The notes under the pieces: generated by a model
Seen by the model: only the letters and a program-made list of their open reading frames with translations
Told to the model about the DNA's origin: nothing
Database searches by the model: none
NCBI GenBank assembly: GCA_025454855.1
Contig: JALONS010000011.1
Location: 1-45,281 of the forward strand
Origin: Arcicella sp.
GTDB taxonomy: Bacteria; Bacteroidota; Bacteroidia; Cytophagales; Spirosomataceae
Length of the DNA: 45,281 nucleotides
Direction: 5' to 3'
Shown here: positions 15,019-28,500 of the stretch, piece by piece
Layout of the letters: every line of letters starts with the position of its first letter
How positions within the stretch are numbered: the first letter of the stretch is position 1
Made by a program: the position numbers and the translations under genes

Positions 15019-16440
15019 ATGAAACGCAACTACACAAAGTTTTCGCTCGTTTGGATGCTTCTTTATGGTTTATCTTTTATGAATGGTTTTGCCACTATTT
15101 CTTCCGAAGAAAAAGGTAAAGAAAAAGATAAAAAACAAGTCAAAGGTGAAAAATCAAGAGATGAAAAATATCCCTTAAATCCAATGAATAACATTGGAAT
15201 AAAACCCTTTCAAACACGATTGGGAAAGACTTCTATCCATAAAATTATGGGGGCTGACCCTTTCATTTTCACAATTACCTCTTCAAAAGATTATGCTGGA
15301 GTTGGTGAAGAAGTGGAATTGACCATAAAAGTTTCATGGGCTGATTTTGGGGTAAATAATGGGGTAAAGTTTTTACCAGAATGGTATTATTATACCCTTA
15401 AAGTAGTTACACCCAAAGGCTTCTCTCAAACGGGGGGAGACTATTATGATTATTGTACAAAATTAGTAAATGCCCAAAATCCCACAGCAACTTTTACTTT
15501 GAAAGGGCAATTTGAATACAATGACAACAATGCAGTTTTTACGGTCTTGCGTGGTTTTGAAGGAGCAAATGCTGCGAGCGAATTTATTTATAAAACCGAA
15601 AAGAAGTTCACGGTCAATCAGATGTTGCAGTATAATTCACAGATGGGAATAGGGCTGAGTAATCCTAAAATTGCATTTGATGCCCTGCCCAGACCACCTA
15701 AAAACAAATCCGCTAAAACGAATGGGGCGGGTGAAGATTGTGAATTGAGAGTAGCTTACGAAGACATGGAAGACCTCGATCCCAACGAAAACATTGCTCC
15801 TGTGGGTTGGGAATCAGTCAATGGCATTGATGTGCAGGTGTCTGGCACAAAAAATATGTTTGATGCGGGTATCAGAAAATACCTCGCCCAAGCCACCGAA
15901 GACTATTTTTATTATCCTAATATTCCCGGTACACTCAAAGGGAATTCTCCTAATCAAGTGGCGGGATTTGTTTCTACGGGTAAGGTATCGGTTTATCAGG
16001 AATATATCATTAATAAGTTTCAGTTTACGGTGGGAGCAAATTATTATTTAGAATTTGAACAGGCAGTAGTTGCCAATGCCGACAAGAACGATAAACCCTA
16101 TTTTGAAATCAGAATTGGCGATAAGGTTTTCAAATCTACGCCCATGACGGATCATAATGGTTTTATCAAACAAAAATTTGGACCGTTTAACTTTAATTCG
16201 GCGGAACAAATTGTGAAAATTACGGGAATCGCTCCTTCTTATTATAGCTATATGTTACTGGATAATTTCAATATCTACAAACTGGCAAGTAATGATATTG
16301 TGAGGACTGCCCCCATTACCGCAAGCACTGTCGATGAAGCCTGTTTGCAAATTATCCTAAACCCTGGGTTTGATTCTCAAACCAATAGTTCAGCGGCTTC
16401 AAAGCAAGAATATCGCACGAGACTTCACGGACAAAATTAA
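15019..16440 (+). CDS. Truncated secreted paralogue of the giant toxin protein
   Basis: A 473-residue protein with a signal peptide (MKRNYTKFSLVWMLLYGLSFMNGFA). A Lys/Glu-rich linker follows, then a domain at about residues 75-190 that is clearly homologous to the N-terminal domain of the giant protein. Shared marks are GADPFIFTIT/GPDPFAFTIT, FGVN, FLPEWY, PKGF, QTGGDY, DYCTK and FTVLRGFEG. A C-terminal jelly-roll-like domain at about 240-430 includes PVGWESVNG, FTVGANYYLEFEQA and YMLLDNFNIYKL. The frame ends abruptly after CLQIILNPGFDSQTNSSA without a terminal domain, and the 142 bp before the next start hold open but unrelated frames. I infer a sister toxin gene that lost its 3' part, although it may still be expressed as a secreted protein. 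Confidence 0.6.
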   Translation: MKRNYTKFSLVWMLLYGLSFMNGFATISSEEKGKEKDKKQVKGEKSRDEKYPLNPMNNIGIKPFQTRLGKTSIHKIMGADPFIFTITSSKDYAGVGEEVELTIKVSWADFGVNNGVKFLPEWYYYTLKVVTPKGFSQTGGDYYDYCTKLVNAQNPTATFTLKGQFEYNDNNAVFTVLRGFEGANAASEFIYKTEKKFTVNQMLQYNSQMGIGLSNPKIAFDALPRPPKNKSAKTNGAGEDCELRVAYEDMEDLDPNENIAPVGWESVNGIDVQVSGTKNMFDAGIRKYLAQATEDYFYYPNIPGTLKGNSPNQVAGFVSTGKVSVYQEYIINKFQFTVGANYYLEFEQAVVANADKNDKPYFEIRIGDKVFKSTPMTDHNGFIKQKFGPFNFNSAEQIVKITGIAPSYYSYMLLDNFNIYKLASNDIVRTAPITASTVDEACLQIILNPGFDSQTNSSAASKQEYRTRLHGQN

Positions 16441-16582
16441 TTTTTAGAAAAACGGACTTAATTACTCTTGTCGAGATTAAAATGCTGATTTACAGGTGTT
16501 TAATTTCGACAACATGGTGGCTCTTTGGGCTATTCTGGAAAGAGCACATCATAAAAACATTAAACACAATACCCTCTTGGTC

Positions 16583-19500
16583 ATGAAAAATTTCTACTTC
16601 CAACTTTCATTATTCCTTTTTTGTTTATTGATGGGTACATCTTTGGGGGCTACTAACGCTATATACTCAGAGGAAGTAAAAACCCCTGTGAAGGATAAAA
16701 CTAAAACAGAAAACCTTGTTCCAAAAGATAAAAAAGAGGGCAGGAATAGAAACGACCGACCCAAAAAAGAGGACGTACCTTTGAATACCGTCAAACTCAA
16801 GAAAAAAAATACGGTTGTAGCATTACCCACACTTTCCACTCCTTTGAAAGAAGAAGAGGAAAGAACGCTACCTGTAGAATTACCACTACTGACCAATAAA
16901 AATATTCAATTGTTATCTACCAATTTGGGGATTCAAAAAAACTTGGGACCAGACCCTTTTGCCTTTACGATAACTACTGATAAAGATAGTGTTGGTATTA
17001 ATGAAGAATTTGAAGTAAGCATCAAAGTAAACTGGGTGGATTTTGGCGTAAATAGCAACATAAGGTTTTTGCCCGAATGGTATAAATATGTGTTGAAAGT
17101 AGTGATGCCCAAAGGCTTTTTACAAACGGGAGGCGACTATACCGACTACTGCACCAAACCCGTAGATGTCCAAAACCCAGAGACAATTTTTACGATAAAA
17201 GGAAAGTTTGAATACCAACCCGCAGAAGCGAAATTTACGGTATTAAGGGGTTTTGAGGGGAGTAATGATTTGAGTGGGTTTGTTTGGAAGGGGGAGAAGG
17301 GGATTGATTTCATTAAAAACAGTTGGGAACAAGATCAATGTACAAATGGAAAAAATCTTAGAATAGCATCTTCATCGGAATATAAATTTGCAAAACTTTT
17401 CAAATATTCATGCGGAGATGAAAGGTACATTTCTGGCGAAATTGAGTACACTGGCGAACTATCAAATACTTCGAATCAAATAGATATTACTTTTCATGCC
17501 CGAGGTAATTGTTATGGTTCAACAACTCCAGGTACTGGTAGTTTACCCAGTCCAACCACAGACCCAACTGTTTCGATAATTTTAGATAACAATACACAAA
17601 AAAAATCTTTTTTATTACAATTTAATAAAAATGTATTTATTGATGCAGATAAAGTATTTAATGGGTTACTACCAGGGGCAAACCATTTAGATATCAAATC
17701 ATTCTTTGAAGATATGGTATATTGTGGAATAGCTGGAAATGGGCTTCCAGTTACTTCAAGTACAGCACCAGTAGCTCACATAACTGGCACTTTATTTCCT
17801 GAAATAAGTGCCACAGGGTGTCCAGGCACAATTACTTGGGATGATGGTACAAATAACCATCAAAACCCAAGGTCAATTTCTGCTGATGATACGAAAACAT
17901 ATAAAGCAACGTGTACTTATTTAGGTTGTACAAGCGGTTTATCAAATGGCGTAAAAATCGCAAGAAGCTCAACCCCAACTGATATTTCAATTCCTGCCAA
18001 TACTTATTGCGGAAGTAGTATTAATCTGACAGTCGTAGGCTGTGATGAAACAAATAAATCACGTTGGTACACTCAAACAAATGGTGTTTATAATACTACT
18101 TACACAGATATTGACCAAACCATTTCTTCTTTTAGTCTTCCTGTTTCTTACAATGGTAATGTGAAAGTTTATTGTTTGGCAGGTAGCACAACCAGTGCCA
18201 CATTCAAGGAAAAATTAATCAATGCCACTGCTATACAGACAATTCCTAAGCCTTCGATTACATTTAGTGCAGATCCTGTGGACAAGGATGCTAATGTAAA
18301 AATAACTGTTAGCGGCTGTATGGATAATACAGTTCCTGCATGGTCAACTGATAATATTACTTTTACCACCCTTCCATTAGGATATACTAATACTTCTTTT
18401 GCAGCAAGTGTTACGATATATGCTCAATGTCAATACTCTATTAGTGTTCCAGGTGGTGTAAATATATGTCCAAGTGCAACAGTTGATAAGCTCTTAAATG
18501 TTAGACAACCACCGGTAGATCCATGCTTAACTTCACCATTAACACTTTCTGTTGTACCCACAGATGCAACTTGTGGAAATTATAATGGGCAAATCGTAGC
18601 TACTGCTGGCGGGAGTTCACAATATCAATTTAAAAACGGTGCATCTGGAACATACAGTACGCTTTCCACTACAACAATAAACACCTTCTCAAATTTGGCA
18701 GCAGGAAGCTACACTATTTTTGTGAAAGACAATCAAGGCTGTGAAAAATCTGAAACAAAGTCAGTTGGAAATGCTAATGGACCTAATGAACCAACAGATG
18801 TAGCAGGAGGGAATAGTAGAGGTGCGGGTACGATTAATTTAATAGCTACCTGTGCTTCGGGGACAATAACTTGGTATGATGTAGCTGTCGGCGGAGATCC
18901 TATTGGTACAGAAAGCCCATTTCCTCGATACTTAGTAACAGAGGGAGATCACTATTATTATGTAGCTTGTAGAAATACCGCCATTTCGTGTGAAAGTGGC
19001 AGAATAAGAGCCACCGCCACAATTTTACCAGTCATTTCAGACCCATGTATCGGAAATCCATCATCACCAAGCACCACAGGTGACAACCGTGAAGGAGCAG
19101 GAGCAGTAACAGTAAGAGCAAATTGTACTACCGCAGGTTCTACGGCAAAATGGTATGCCAGCAATTCAAGCACAGAAGTACTCTGGTCAGGTAGTGATTA
19201 TTCAACTAACATATCTTCCACAAAAACCTTTTTCGCTACTTGTAAAAATGATGACTGTGAAAGTAGTAGAGTACCAGCAACCGCTACTATTAATGCAATT
19301 AGTAACCCCTGTGCAGGCAATGCCCCTCCTGCTCCTTCGCCTACAAGTGGTAGCAGAGAGGGTGCTGGTTCAGTAAGTATATATGCTTCTTGTGGTAACA
19401 ACATCACACTTTGGTATGCGTCGGCTTCTGGAGGGGGTATCTTGAAAACTGCCAGTAGTAGTCAAGACGACCAGTTTAATACGCCTAATATTAGTGCAAC

Positions 19501-22500
19501 AACCGTTTTTTATGCGGCTTGTGTGAATGCTAACGGTTGTCAGAGTGGTAGAGTGGGAGTTGTGGCTACTATATTGCCAGCGTGCTCCACAAAACCCATA
19601 GCTCCTGCCGTTACCAGTACCAGTCGTGAGGCGAGTGGTAGTTTGAATATTTATGCCAACTGTAATGTTGCGGGACAACAAGGCTGGGGTAATGGCTACA
19701 TTACTACAAGGTTATACGATGGTTCAGACAGATTAATTCAAACTTCTACCCAAGACCAATTTACGGTTAATGTAAACACTACAACCACTTTTTATGCCGC
19801 TTGTTACAACTCGGCTACCAACTGCGAAAGTAATAGAAATCCCGTAGTGGCAACGGTTAATCCGTGTAGCACACCCACACCAAGCACTACAAATAAAGCT
19901 AATTGTGGCCCTGGTACATTTAATATTTGGGCAAACTGTAACAACACCAGTCTATTGGGAAGATGGTACAGTTCTGCATTAGGAGGGGAATTACTCAGGG
20001 AAAATGACCATAATAACAATGGACTTACTGTAACATTATCATCTTCAAGACTCTATTATACAAGCTGTTACAACCCCTCAAACGGTTGCGAAAGCCAGCG
20101 TGTGGGCGTTTGGGCAATTATTATCCCATCATCTATTTCTACAACATCTGATGTAGAAGTTTGTGAGGGTAATCCCATCAATCTACAAGTTACTAATACG
20201 GAGACATTTACCTTTTCTGGATTTGCTCAACCACTTTCAAAAGCTACAACTTATGAGTGGAGAGGACCAAACGGCTATGTAAGTAGCGACCAAAATCCTA
20301 CCATTCCTTCGGCAGTGCTTGGAAATATTGGCTCTTATACTTCAAAGGTATCACATCAATATTCTCATTTTTTATTGAATAATGGAGGTCCATTATGTAC
20401 CGCTACTACGGTTGCAGAAGTTATGGTTTACCCAAATCCAGCTATTACACCAGTGATTGACTTTGACCCCGTTACAGCAACAGTATGTCAAGGAAAATCC
20501 GTTGGTTTAAAAGTTAATAATTGTGGAGCAAATGATGTACTTTGGTATAATTCTTCGACCTCATCTACTGCTCTTGGCAACGGAATCCGCTTTACGGTAA
20601 GTGTCCCCATGGGTGATGCCAGTGCTACCTATTACGCAGCGTGTAGCTCTAAACCAGAATTGGGTTGTAATTCTATCCGAAAAGATAAAATCATTACGCC
20701 AATACCAGCACCAGCAGCCCCAACCAATGCCAAGGTAAACAAACCTAATACCTGCATTGGCAGTAGCGTAACGCTCAGTGCCTCTTGCCCAACTGGACAA
20801 ACTACGATTTGGTACACAGGAAACGCCAATAACGACCCTTCGTTTACCACACTGACTTTCAACTTACCAGCGGCGGGAACTTATAAATATTATGCCGCTT
20901 GCAAGGCAGGTGCTTGCGAGACACTCCCTGCTAACCGTGCTGAGGTGAGTGTTACCGTAAACCCATACCCTACCGCCCCCGTATCAGTTACACCAAGTGT
21001 AAGCACAATTTGTACAGGCGATGCCTTTAACTTTGCAGAAACCTGCCCCACTGGACAAACCCTTCGTTGGTATAGCGATATGGGCGGTATCATCACCACT
21101 ATCCCTGGCACTTATGATTATTATTTGGCTTGCCAAAACAATATTGCACAGTGTGCTACGAAGGTGGAGGATAGACTCAAAAAGACTTTGGTGGTGAATT
21201 TGGCTACACCTGTGCCTGTTTTGCGGAAGCAAGGGGATGCCACAGAAATTAGTTCTATTAATTTATATACTACTCAATCGGTCTATTTAGAAACTAAAGG
21301 TTGTGAAAACTGTAAAGTTGAATGGTATGAGCAAGTTGGTTCTACTTTTCAATTGGTTGCAGGTGAAAATACTTCTTTGCTTTTTGTAAAGAAGTATCAG
21401 ACGGGTACATATACATATAAAGCTAAATATGTAAATGTTACTTGTTCAAGTAATTTCTCAAATGTAATTACTATAACTGTAAACAACTGCCCTGATGTTG
21501 CCATTAAAGAAGTTGCTCCAATATACGCTTGTGGAAGTGGTACAACTCCTCTGTCAATCTCAACAACTCAAATAGGTGACGGTATAAATTATGAGTGGTT
21601 TCAAGAAACACAAGATGGCAATGGATATACTTCTTTTACCTCAACAGGTGTAAAAGAGGCTATTTTTTATGCTCAAAAAGGAAAATATATCGTTAAATCC
21701 TGTTTGGCGGATAATCAAACCTTTGGGCAATCTATGCCGCTTGAAGTACAAAGTTTTGAGGTTAAAGCGGGTGTTACTTCTTCAAACGTAACAGTTGAAA
21801 CGGGGACTACTTTGACCTTAACAGGAAGCGATACTTCTCCAATAACTACCGGACAAACACTTTCTTATTTATGGACAGAACCAACTGTAAGCAGTGCCGT
21901 TAAAACGAATACTACCCTTACGATTCCTAATGTTACTACGGCTAATCAAGAAGGTAAATATACTTTTACGGTTAGTAAGCGAGTGGGGGCTAAGGTTTGT
22001 ACAAATACTGCTACAGTTGATGTGAAAGTGAACCCTACGGGCTGTACAATTGATTTTGTAGCTATCCCATCTTTTACTTGTAAAAAAAATATCGGAGAAA
22101 TAACGGTAACAACCCCAGTAAAAACTATTGGTAAAACCATCTACTACCGTATTAATGGAGGAGATTGGCAAACTGAAAATGTTTTCTCTGACCTCGCTCA
22201 AGGAGTATACCTTGTTGAACTGAAAGAGACAGCAGAAGGCTCTACTGAATATGGTGACGGAGGAACTACTTGCTATGCTATCTCAGGGGCAAAAACGGTA
22301 AATTTAGATTGTAGCCTTTTGCCACAAACGGAATGTTCTGCCCTCTATACCGAAGAAAGTGCTACCATTAAAGAAGGAGAATCATTGAAATTATCCGCTA
22401 CGGGTTGCCCCGATAATGCTAAACTTATTTGGGCAGAAATTGGAACACCAAATATTTATCAAAATAATGAATTAGTATCTCCTACTCGGAATACAACGTA

Positions 22501-25500
22501 TGAAGCTAGTTGCTCAGGCGTATCTGTTATAAGTGATATCCTTAATAACGGATTAGTAGATGATATAGCAAGCCCACAACAAACTTTCTCTTGCCAAAGT
22601 AGAATGGCGGTGAATGTGATTGCCTCTGGATGTGAGAATTTTTATGCAGGGGATGATGTGACGATTTTTAAAGGAGAATCTACTATATTGAAAGCTGTTA
22701 ATTGTTCTGGAACCGTTCGTTGGACTGATAGTAAAGGTAATCTAATAGGAAGTCTTCCCAATCTTTCAACACCTACTGTATCACCAACAATTACAACTAC
22801 ATATTCAGCATTTTGCTACAGAGGTGCAGGATTGCAAGATTGTGACAGGGTTGTAAAAGTAAATGTTAATGCTAATAATTGCTCTGCAATTAAGAAATTT
22901 GAATCTGATAAGAAATTAGTGAAAACTTTGGATGAGAAAATTACATTTTCATATATTTTTGCTCCCGAATATAATTTTTGCACAAAAATATACCGAACAC
23001 AACCAGCATATCAAGGAGGAACATATAATGAACAATACATACTTGCAAATACAATAGAAGAGCCAAATTCATTCCAAATATCATTCAATGAAATTCGTAA
23101 AAAAGTGAATGTTTTTCATATAAATGAAACATATCGACTAATGTCTCAAGCTGAATTGGAATCTTTAAACACTTTTTTCTTTGATTATAATAATCCGAGT
23201 TGGTGTACTCGACAGACGAAAGTTAAGTATCTACCCTATGAATGTTCCAAATTTAAAACAGAACCTGTACATATCATTACATCAGGGCAACAAGTTGTTT
23301 TAAGTACAACGGGGTGTAATAATGAAATTACTTGGAAAGATATTACTAACAATACAGTTCTTCCTGCTGGGAATCCAACTGTAAGCCCTACAGTAACAAC
23401 TGAATACACTGCAACTTGTCATGTGGGTACTGGTGCATCTGAGGTTTGTGTTGTGAACAAGACATTTTATGTTCAATGTAGTAGTAGTGAGTTAGACGCT
23501 ACAATTGCAAATAATGCAAATTGTAACAAGATTTTAACCATTACTGGTTGTACAGGGGGTACAAAGAAATGGATGATTCCTTCTGTTTCGACAGTTATGA
23601 ATTCTTATACTGAAGGTGGTACTTCAATCCAATATAGTCAAATCAAACCTGCTGATGTTTTCGTATTTTGTATAAAATCAAACCCCACTCAATCGTGTGC
23701 TTTAAAATTACCAAAACCTATTCAGTGTAATGCCGAATGCATAAATTTAACCGATATGTACCGTTCTACTTTTGTGCCCTACACAAGTGATGGTAAACTT
23801 TGGTACGGTTATTTTGATAATAATCAACTATTTAATGTAAATGTTGATAAAGTGAAAATTTATAAAGGAACAAATACGTCTTTAAGTATTAACGTATTTG
23901 GTTGTAAAAATAGTCAAATTAATTGGATAGATTTAAAAACAGGTAATACTATAGTATCAGGATTTAATTATATACTCAGTTCTGAGGGACTTTCATTCCC
24001 CCCACCCTACACGTTAAGTCCAGCAGTTATTCCAACTGAAACCCAAGACTATAAGGTAGAATGTGTTTTTGCTAATGGAGAAAAATGTTCATCTAATTTT
24101 ACTGTTGAAGTAAAGGAAAGATGTGACGACTTTAAAGTTACAGCTCCTAAAAATGTCATAAATCAAGGTAATTCCGTTACCTTAACCGCTGAGGCTTGTC
24201 CAGCAGCAAATGTGCTTTGGAATACTGGAAATCCTGCTGATGATGGTAAATCTACTTTAACCGTTAGCCCAAGCGTTGCAACTACCTATACCGTTGGATG
24301 TACTTGGAAAGATGCAAACGGAAATAATTGTGCTAACAAAACTATTACGATTGGCGTTGGCGTGGACTGTGATTTATTTAAAGCCAAAGCCTTAACTGAG
24401 GCTATATCGGTTGGAGGCTCTGCAACGCTTAAAGCAGAAGCCTGTATAGCCCCAGCGACCTTGACTTGGAGTACAGGAGAAACCACAAATACCATAACGG
24501 TATCGCCTATAAAAAATACTACTTACACAGCCACTTGTACATTAGGAGCATTCTCTTGCGATAAAAATGTATTAGTCAAAGTAAATTTAGAAGGAAATGC
24601 ATCTGATTGTGCTGCATTTCAGTTAAAATCTACGCCCGAAAATGTGATTCAAAGTGGTGCGATAACCTTAGAAACTACTGGTGTCGCTGATGCCAATACC
24701 ATTAGTTGGGATAATAATTTAGGAATAGGCAGTAGTAAAATAGTTTACCCTTCCGACAATACTACCTATAAAGCTACGGCTAATTTAGGTATTCAAGGGG
24801 ATTATCAAAGGGTTTGTACTCGTAGTTTGGATGTAGTAGTAGCTTGTAATTTTACCACTACTGCCTCACCCGCAACTTTACAGGCGGGCGTTAGTGCCAC
24901 TGCTACTCTATACGCAATTGGGTGTTCGGGTAAAGTTTCTTGGTATGATGGTAATAATTTATTGACTGGAACAAACCCAGTAGTACAACCCACCACCACC
25001 AAAACATACGATGCCGTATGCGACCGAGGTAAATCGGTTTGTACCAGCAAAGTTACTGTAACGGTATCTGCCAACAACTGTTCGTCTTTTGCTATTCAAA
25101 TGCAACCTACTTCAACAGCTTCTTCGCCAGCACAAGTGAAGTTTGGTGAACCAGTAACTTTAAATTACACAAACTGTACGGGTAATGTTACATGGAGTAA
25201 TGGTAAAACGTCTGACAAAGATGGAAAAACACTCACTGTATATCCTAATGAATCTACTAACTATACTGCCACTTGTGATGCTACTGGCTGTGTGGCAATG
25301 GCTGCGGTTCAGGTAGGCAAAACCACTTGTGATGATTTTAAAGTAACGGGAAATACCAGTATTAAAGTTGGAGACCCCGCTAATGTAGTTGCCACTGGTT
25401 GCACAGGTACGATTACTTGGGATTGGTCACCCAAAACTACTGAAACTCTGCCAACCAATCCAACCGTTACTACTACTTATATTGCTATTTGTAGAAATAC

Positions 25501-28500
25501 GGGTGGAAGTTTATGCCAGAAAAATTTAGTAGTTGAGGTGAGTTCTGCGGCTTGTTTTGGAGTATTCAAAGCAACTGTTGATAAACCTCTTGTCAATAAA
25601 GGTGAAAATATCATTCTCTCTACAACGGGCTGTACGGGTACAGTTACGTGGAGTAACGGAGTGGCTTCTAACACTGCTTTCAAACCTGCCGAAACTACCG
25701 AATACACTGCCACGTGTAGTAACCCTATTTGTACAAGTAAGATTAGGAGTATTGTAAATCCTTCTTTGAAAATAAAGACCGCCACGAAGGGCAATTCTGT
25801 AATCTTAACTGTAATAGGCTGTGAAACAGGTTCATTATTATGGGAAAACGATTTGGGTACTGCAAGTATCATCACTGTTTCGCCCAAAGAGCAAACAACC
25901 TATACCGCTACTTGCTACTATACAGATGGAACAAATGAAAAGGTAAGCACACAGGTAATACCGCCATGTACAGATTTTAACCTTGATGCTCCACAAAAAG
26001 CCAATAAGTTTGATGAAATTTCAATGTCTGTTTCAGGCTGTACCAATGGTGTCATTAAATGGACTACGGATAACAATAATAGTTTGCGTACAACAGTTGG
26101 TTCATATAATTCTGACCGACCTCAACAAACCACCACTTACACAGTTCTTTGTGAACAAACAGGTTGTAAAAGCGAAAAGATAGTTGAAATTTCTCCAATA
26201 AAACTCGCTTGCCCTGATTTATCTATAACTGTAAAACCAGAGAAAATTAATACAGCATGTCCTGGGGTAAATAGAAATGTAAGCGTGAGCATAAATGGTT
26301 GCGTGGGGGGTACAACCACTTGGAGTAAAAAGATAGAAAATAATGCTTATGTCCCTATTACTCCTACAAATAATCAATATAATGAACAGCCTTCGACAAC
26401 AACAACTTATAGAGTTGAGTGTAATTATTTCGGAAATCTTAGTTCACAAGAAAAAACAGTTACAATTTATAGTTCAGCCTGTGGGATAAATTCAGGAGGT
26501 GAACAAGACCCATGTAAGGGGTTAAATGCTTCTTTTAGTCTTAACATTACAGGTAGTTCCCCTAATCCAACAACTGCTTGGGTAGGTCAATCAATCAACC
26601 TAATTGGTTCTTGTGGTTCAGGCTCAGTAGTAATAGATGATAATTTTGGAAACCAGTACAATAATTTTGCAATAATAAAATTATCATACTCTGGAAAATA
26701 TAAGTTTAGATTAAAATGTAAGTTTAGCAATACTTTCTGTAACAATGTAAATATTGAAAGAGAAATAGAAGCAAAAGATTATGTTTGCAATAATGTTGTA
26801 GGAGAAGTTTGTGCAATGGGTTCAGCAGCAACAGACCCCAATAAATCTTTAACAGCAATTGGTTGTCCTGGAGATATTTCATGGTATGATTATTTGTCCC
26901 GTTTTATAAAAAATGGAGACAAAATATACATGAGTGAAATCAATAAAAGCTCTTCACCAAATGTTCCGTTTGTAAAAGCTAAGTGCAATACATCTTGGGG
27001 AAAAACCTGTGATAATCATTTAACTCTTAATTTTAATTATACCTGTACTTGGACAAATAGCGGTCGCATAGCTGCCCCAGAGGCTGCTCCTTGTGCAGAT
27101 GATTCATTCTCCTTCCGCACCATGATGAAAGGGTATATCCAACAATTCTTAACAGAATTTGATAAAAAGAATGGGAATACCCCCAGAACAGAAGCCCAAG
27201 GGCAACGTTTGGCAAACTGTATCATTAATCAATTGAAGGCAAATACCAACTTCATGAAATACCAAGGCACTATATTCTCGCCTAATGTAACAGCTTTGGG
27301 CAGTGCTTTTTTGAGTACTGGTAGTACAGGGTTTAATAATGCCCTTGCAACATCATTTCTTGATATTCAGATTAAGCAATCGGAATACAATGCAGATATT
27401 CAGCCAACTTATGAGATGTTTAAGAAAGATGTGTTGGCTTGTGTGTTCCCAAATACCACAGGACCAGAGGAATTGAAAATTGATAACCCTTACCGTTGCA
27501 ATGTGAGTACCAAAAGTATAAACTTTGAAGGCAAGACAGTCTTTGTGGGCTTTGATGGCAACTCAATTGATATTACGGCTCAGGGCAAACCCGTTTCATT
27601 TTATGGTGCCGAACAAGTAGGGCATGAAGGACAGATTGCTTCATTTATGTTAGATGGTAAATTTTATAGAACCTTTACAGATGTTAATGATAATTTTGTT
27701 TATTACGGATATACCAATGCTTCTCCACACGGAGCTAACAAAGATTTGTTTTATACAAGCCAAATAGAACGCTATACCGTAACGGGTAGTACGAGTGTTA
27801 CGCCTGTATTACTCAAAACAAATTCGTTTGGTAATTATATCATGGTAGAAGGAGCAAATTCACGTGAGGTCAAAAACACCGCAGGACAAAGTGTTTTGAG
27901 TGATTGTAGATTTTTGAAAGAGGATAAGTGTGAATTTAATTCTGAAATAGCCAAATTAATTCCTGATAAATATAGTCAGGCTTCAAAAGAAAAAATATTC
28001 AAAATGTACAACAGTGTAGGAACTGATAGCTATGGTGCACCATTAAGCTATTGGCCACCACTAAGTATTACCTTCCCTTGGGTATCTATTTGTAAAGAAG
28101 GAGGCTACCCAACTTTTTCTCAGTTTATTCAAAAGAGGGGAGTCGAAATAAATAGAATAAAAGCTAAAACTTGTAACTTGTGGTCTCAGAATGAATTGAA
28201 CATCATGTTGATGGAAGACCTTTTGGATGCTACCCCAACTTGTAAAGCTCAATTAATCACTAAAATAGCCAGTAAGACATTAGGATTCGGCTGTGATGAA
28301 CAAGGTGGTTGTGAGGGAGTCGTATTAGAACTTTTGAAAAGTGGTAAAGGTACAGAATCGGCTCTTCTTGCAGCACTCAAAACAGAAACCTCCATTGAAG
28401 CAATTGAAAAAGGTCTTGACGATGCAAACGGTGAAGATAACTATACAAAAGCCATAAATATTTTATTAGATTTAAGTAAAGTAGCCTTTAAGAATACTTA

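Noticed and set aside
25477-25887. 136-codon open frame on the minus strand
   Set aside because: It is antisense to the Ig-like repeats of the giant gene, and similar shadows recur along the array.
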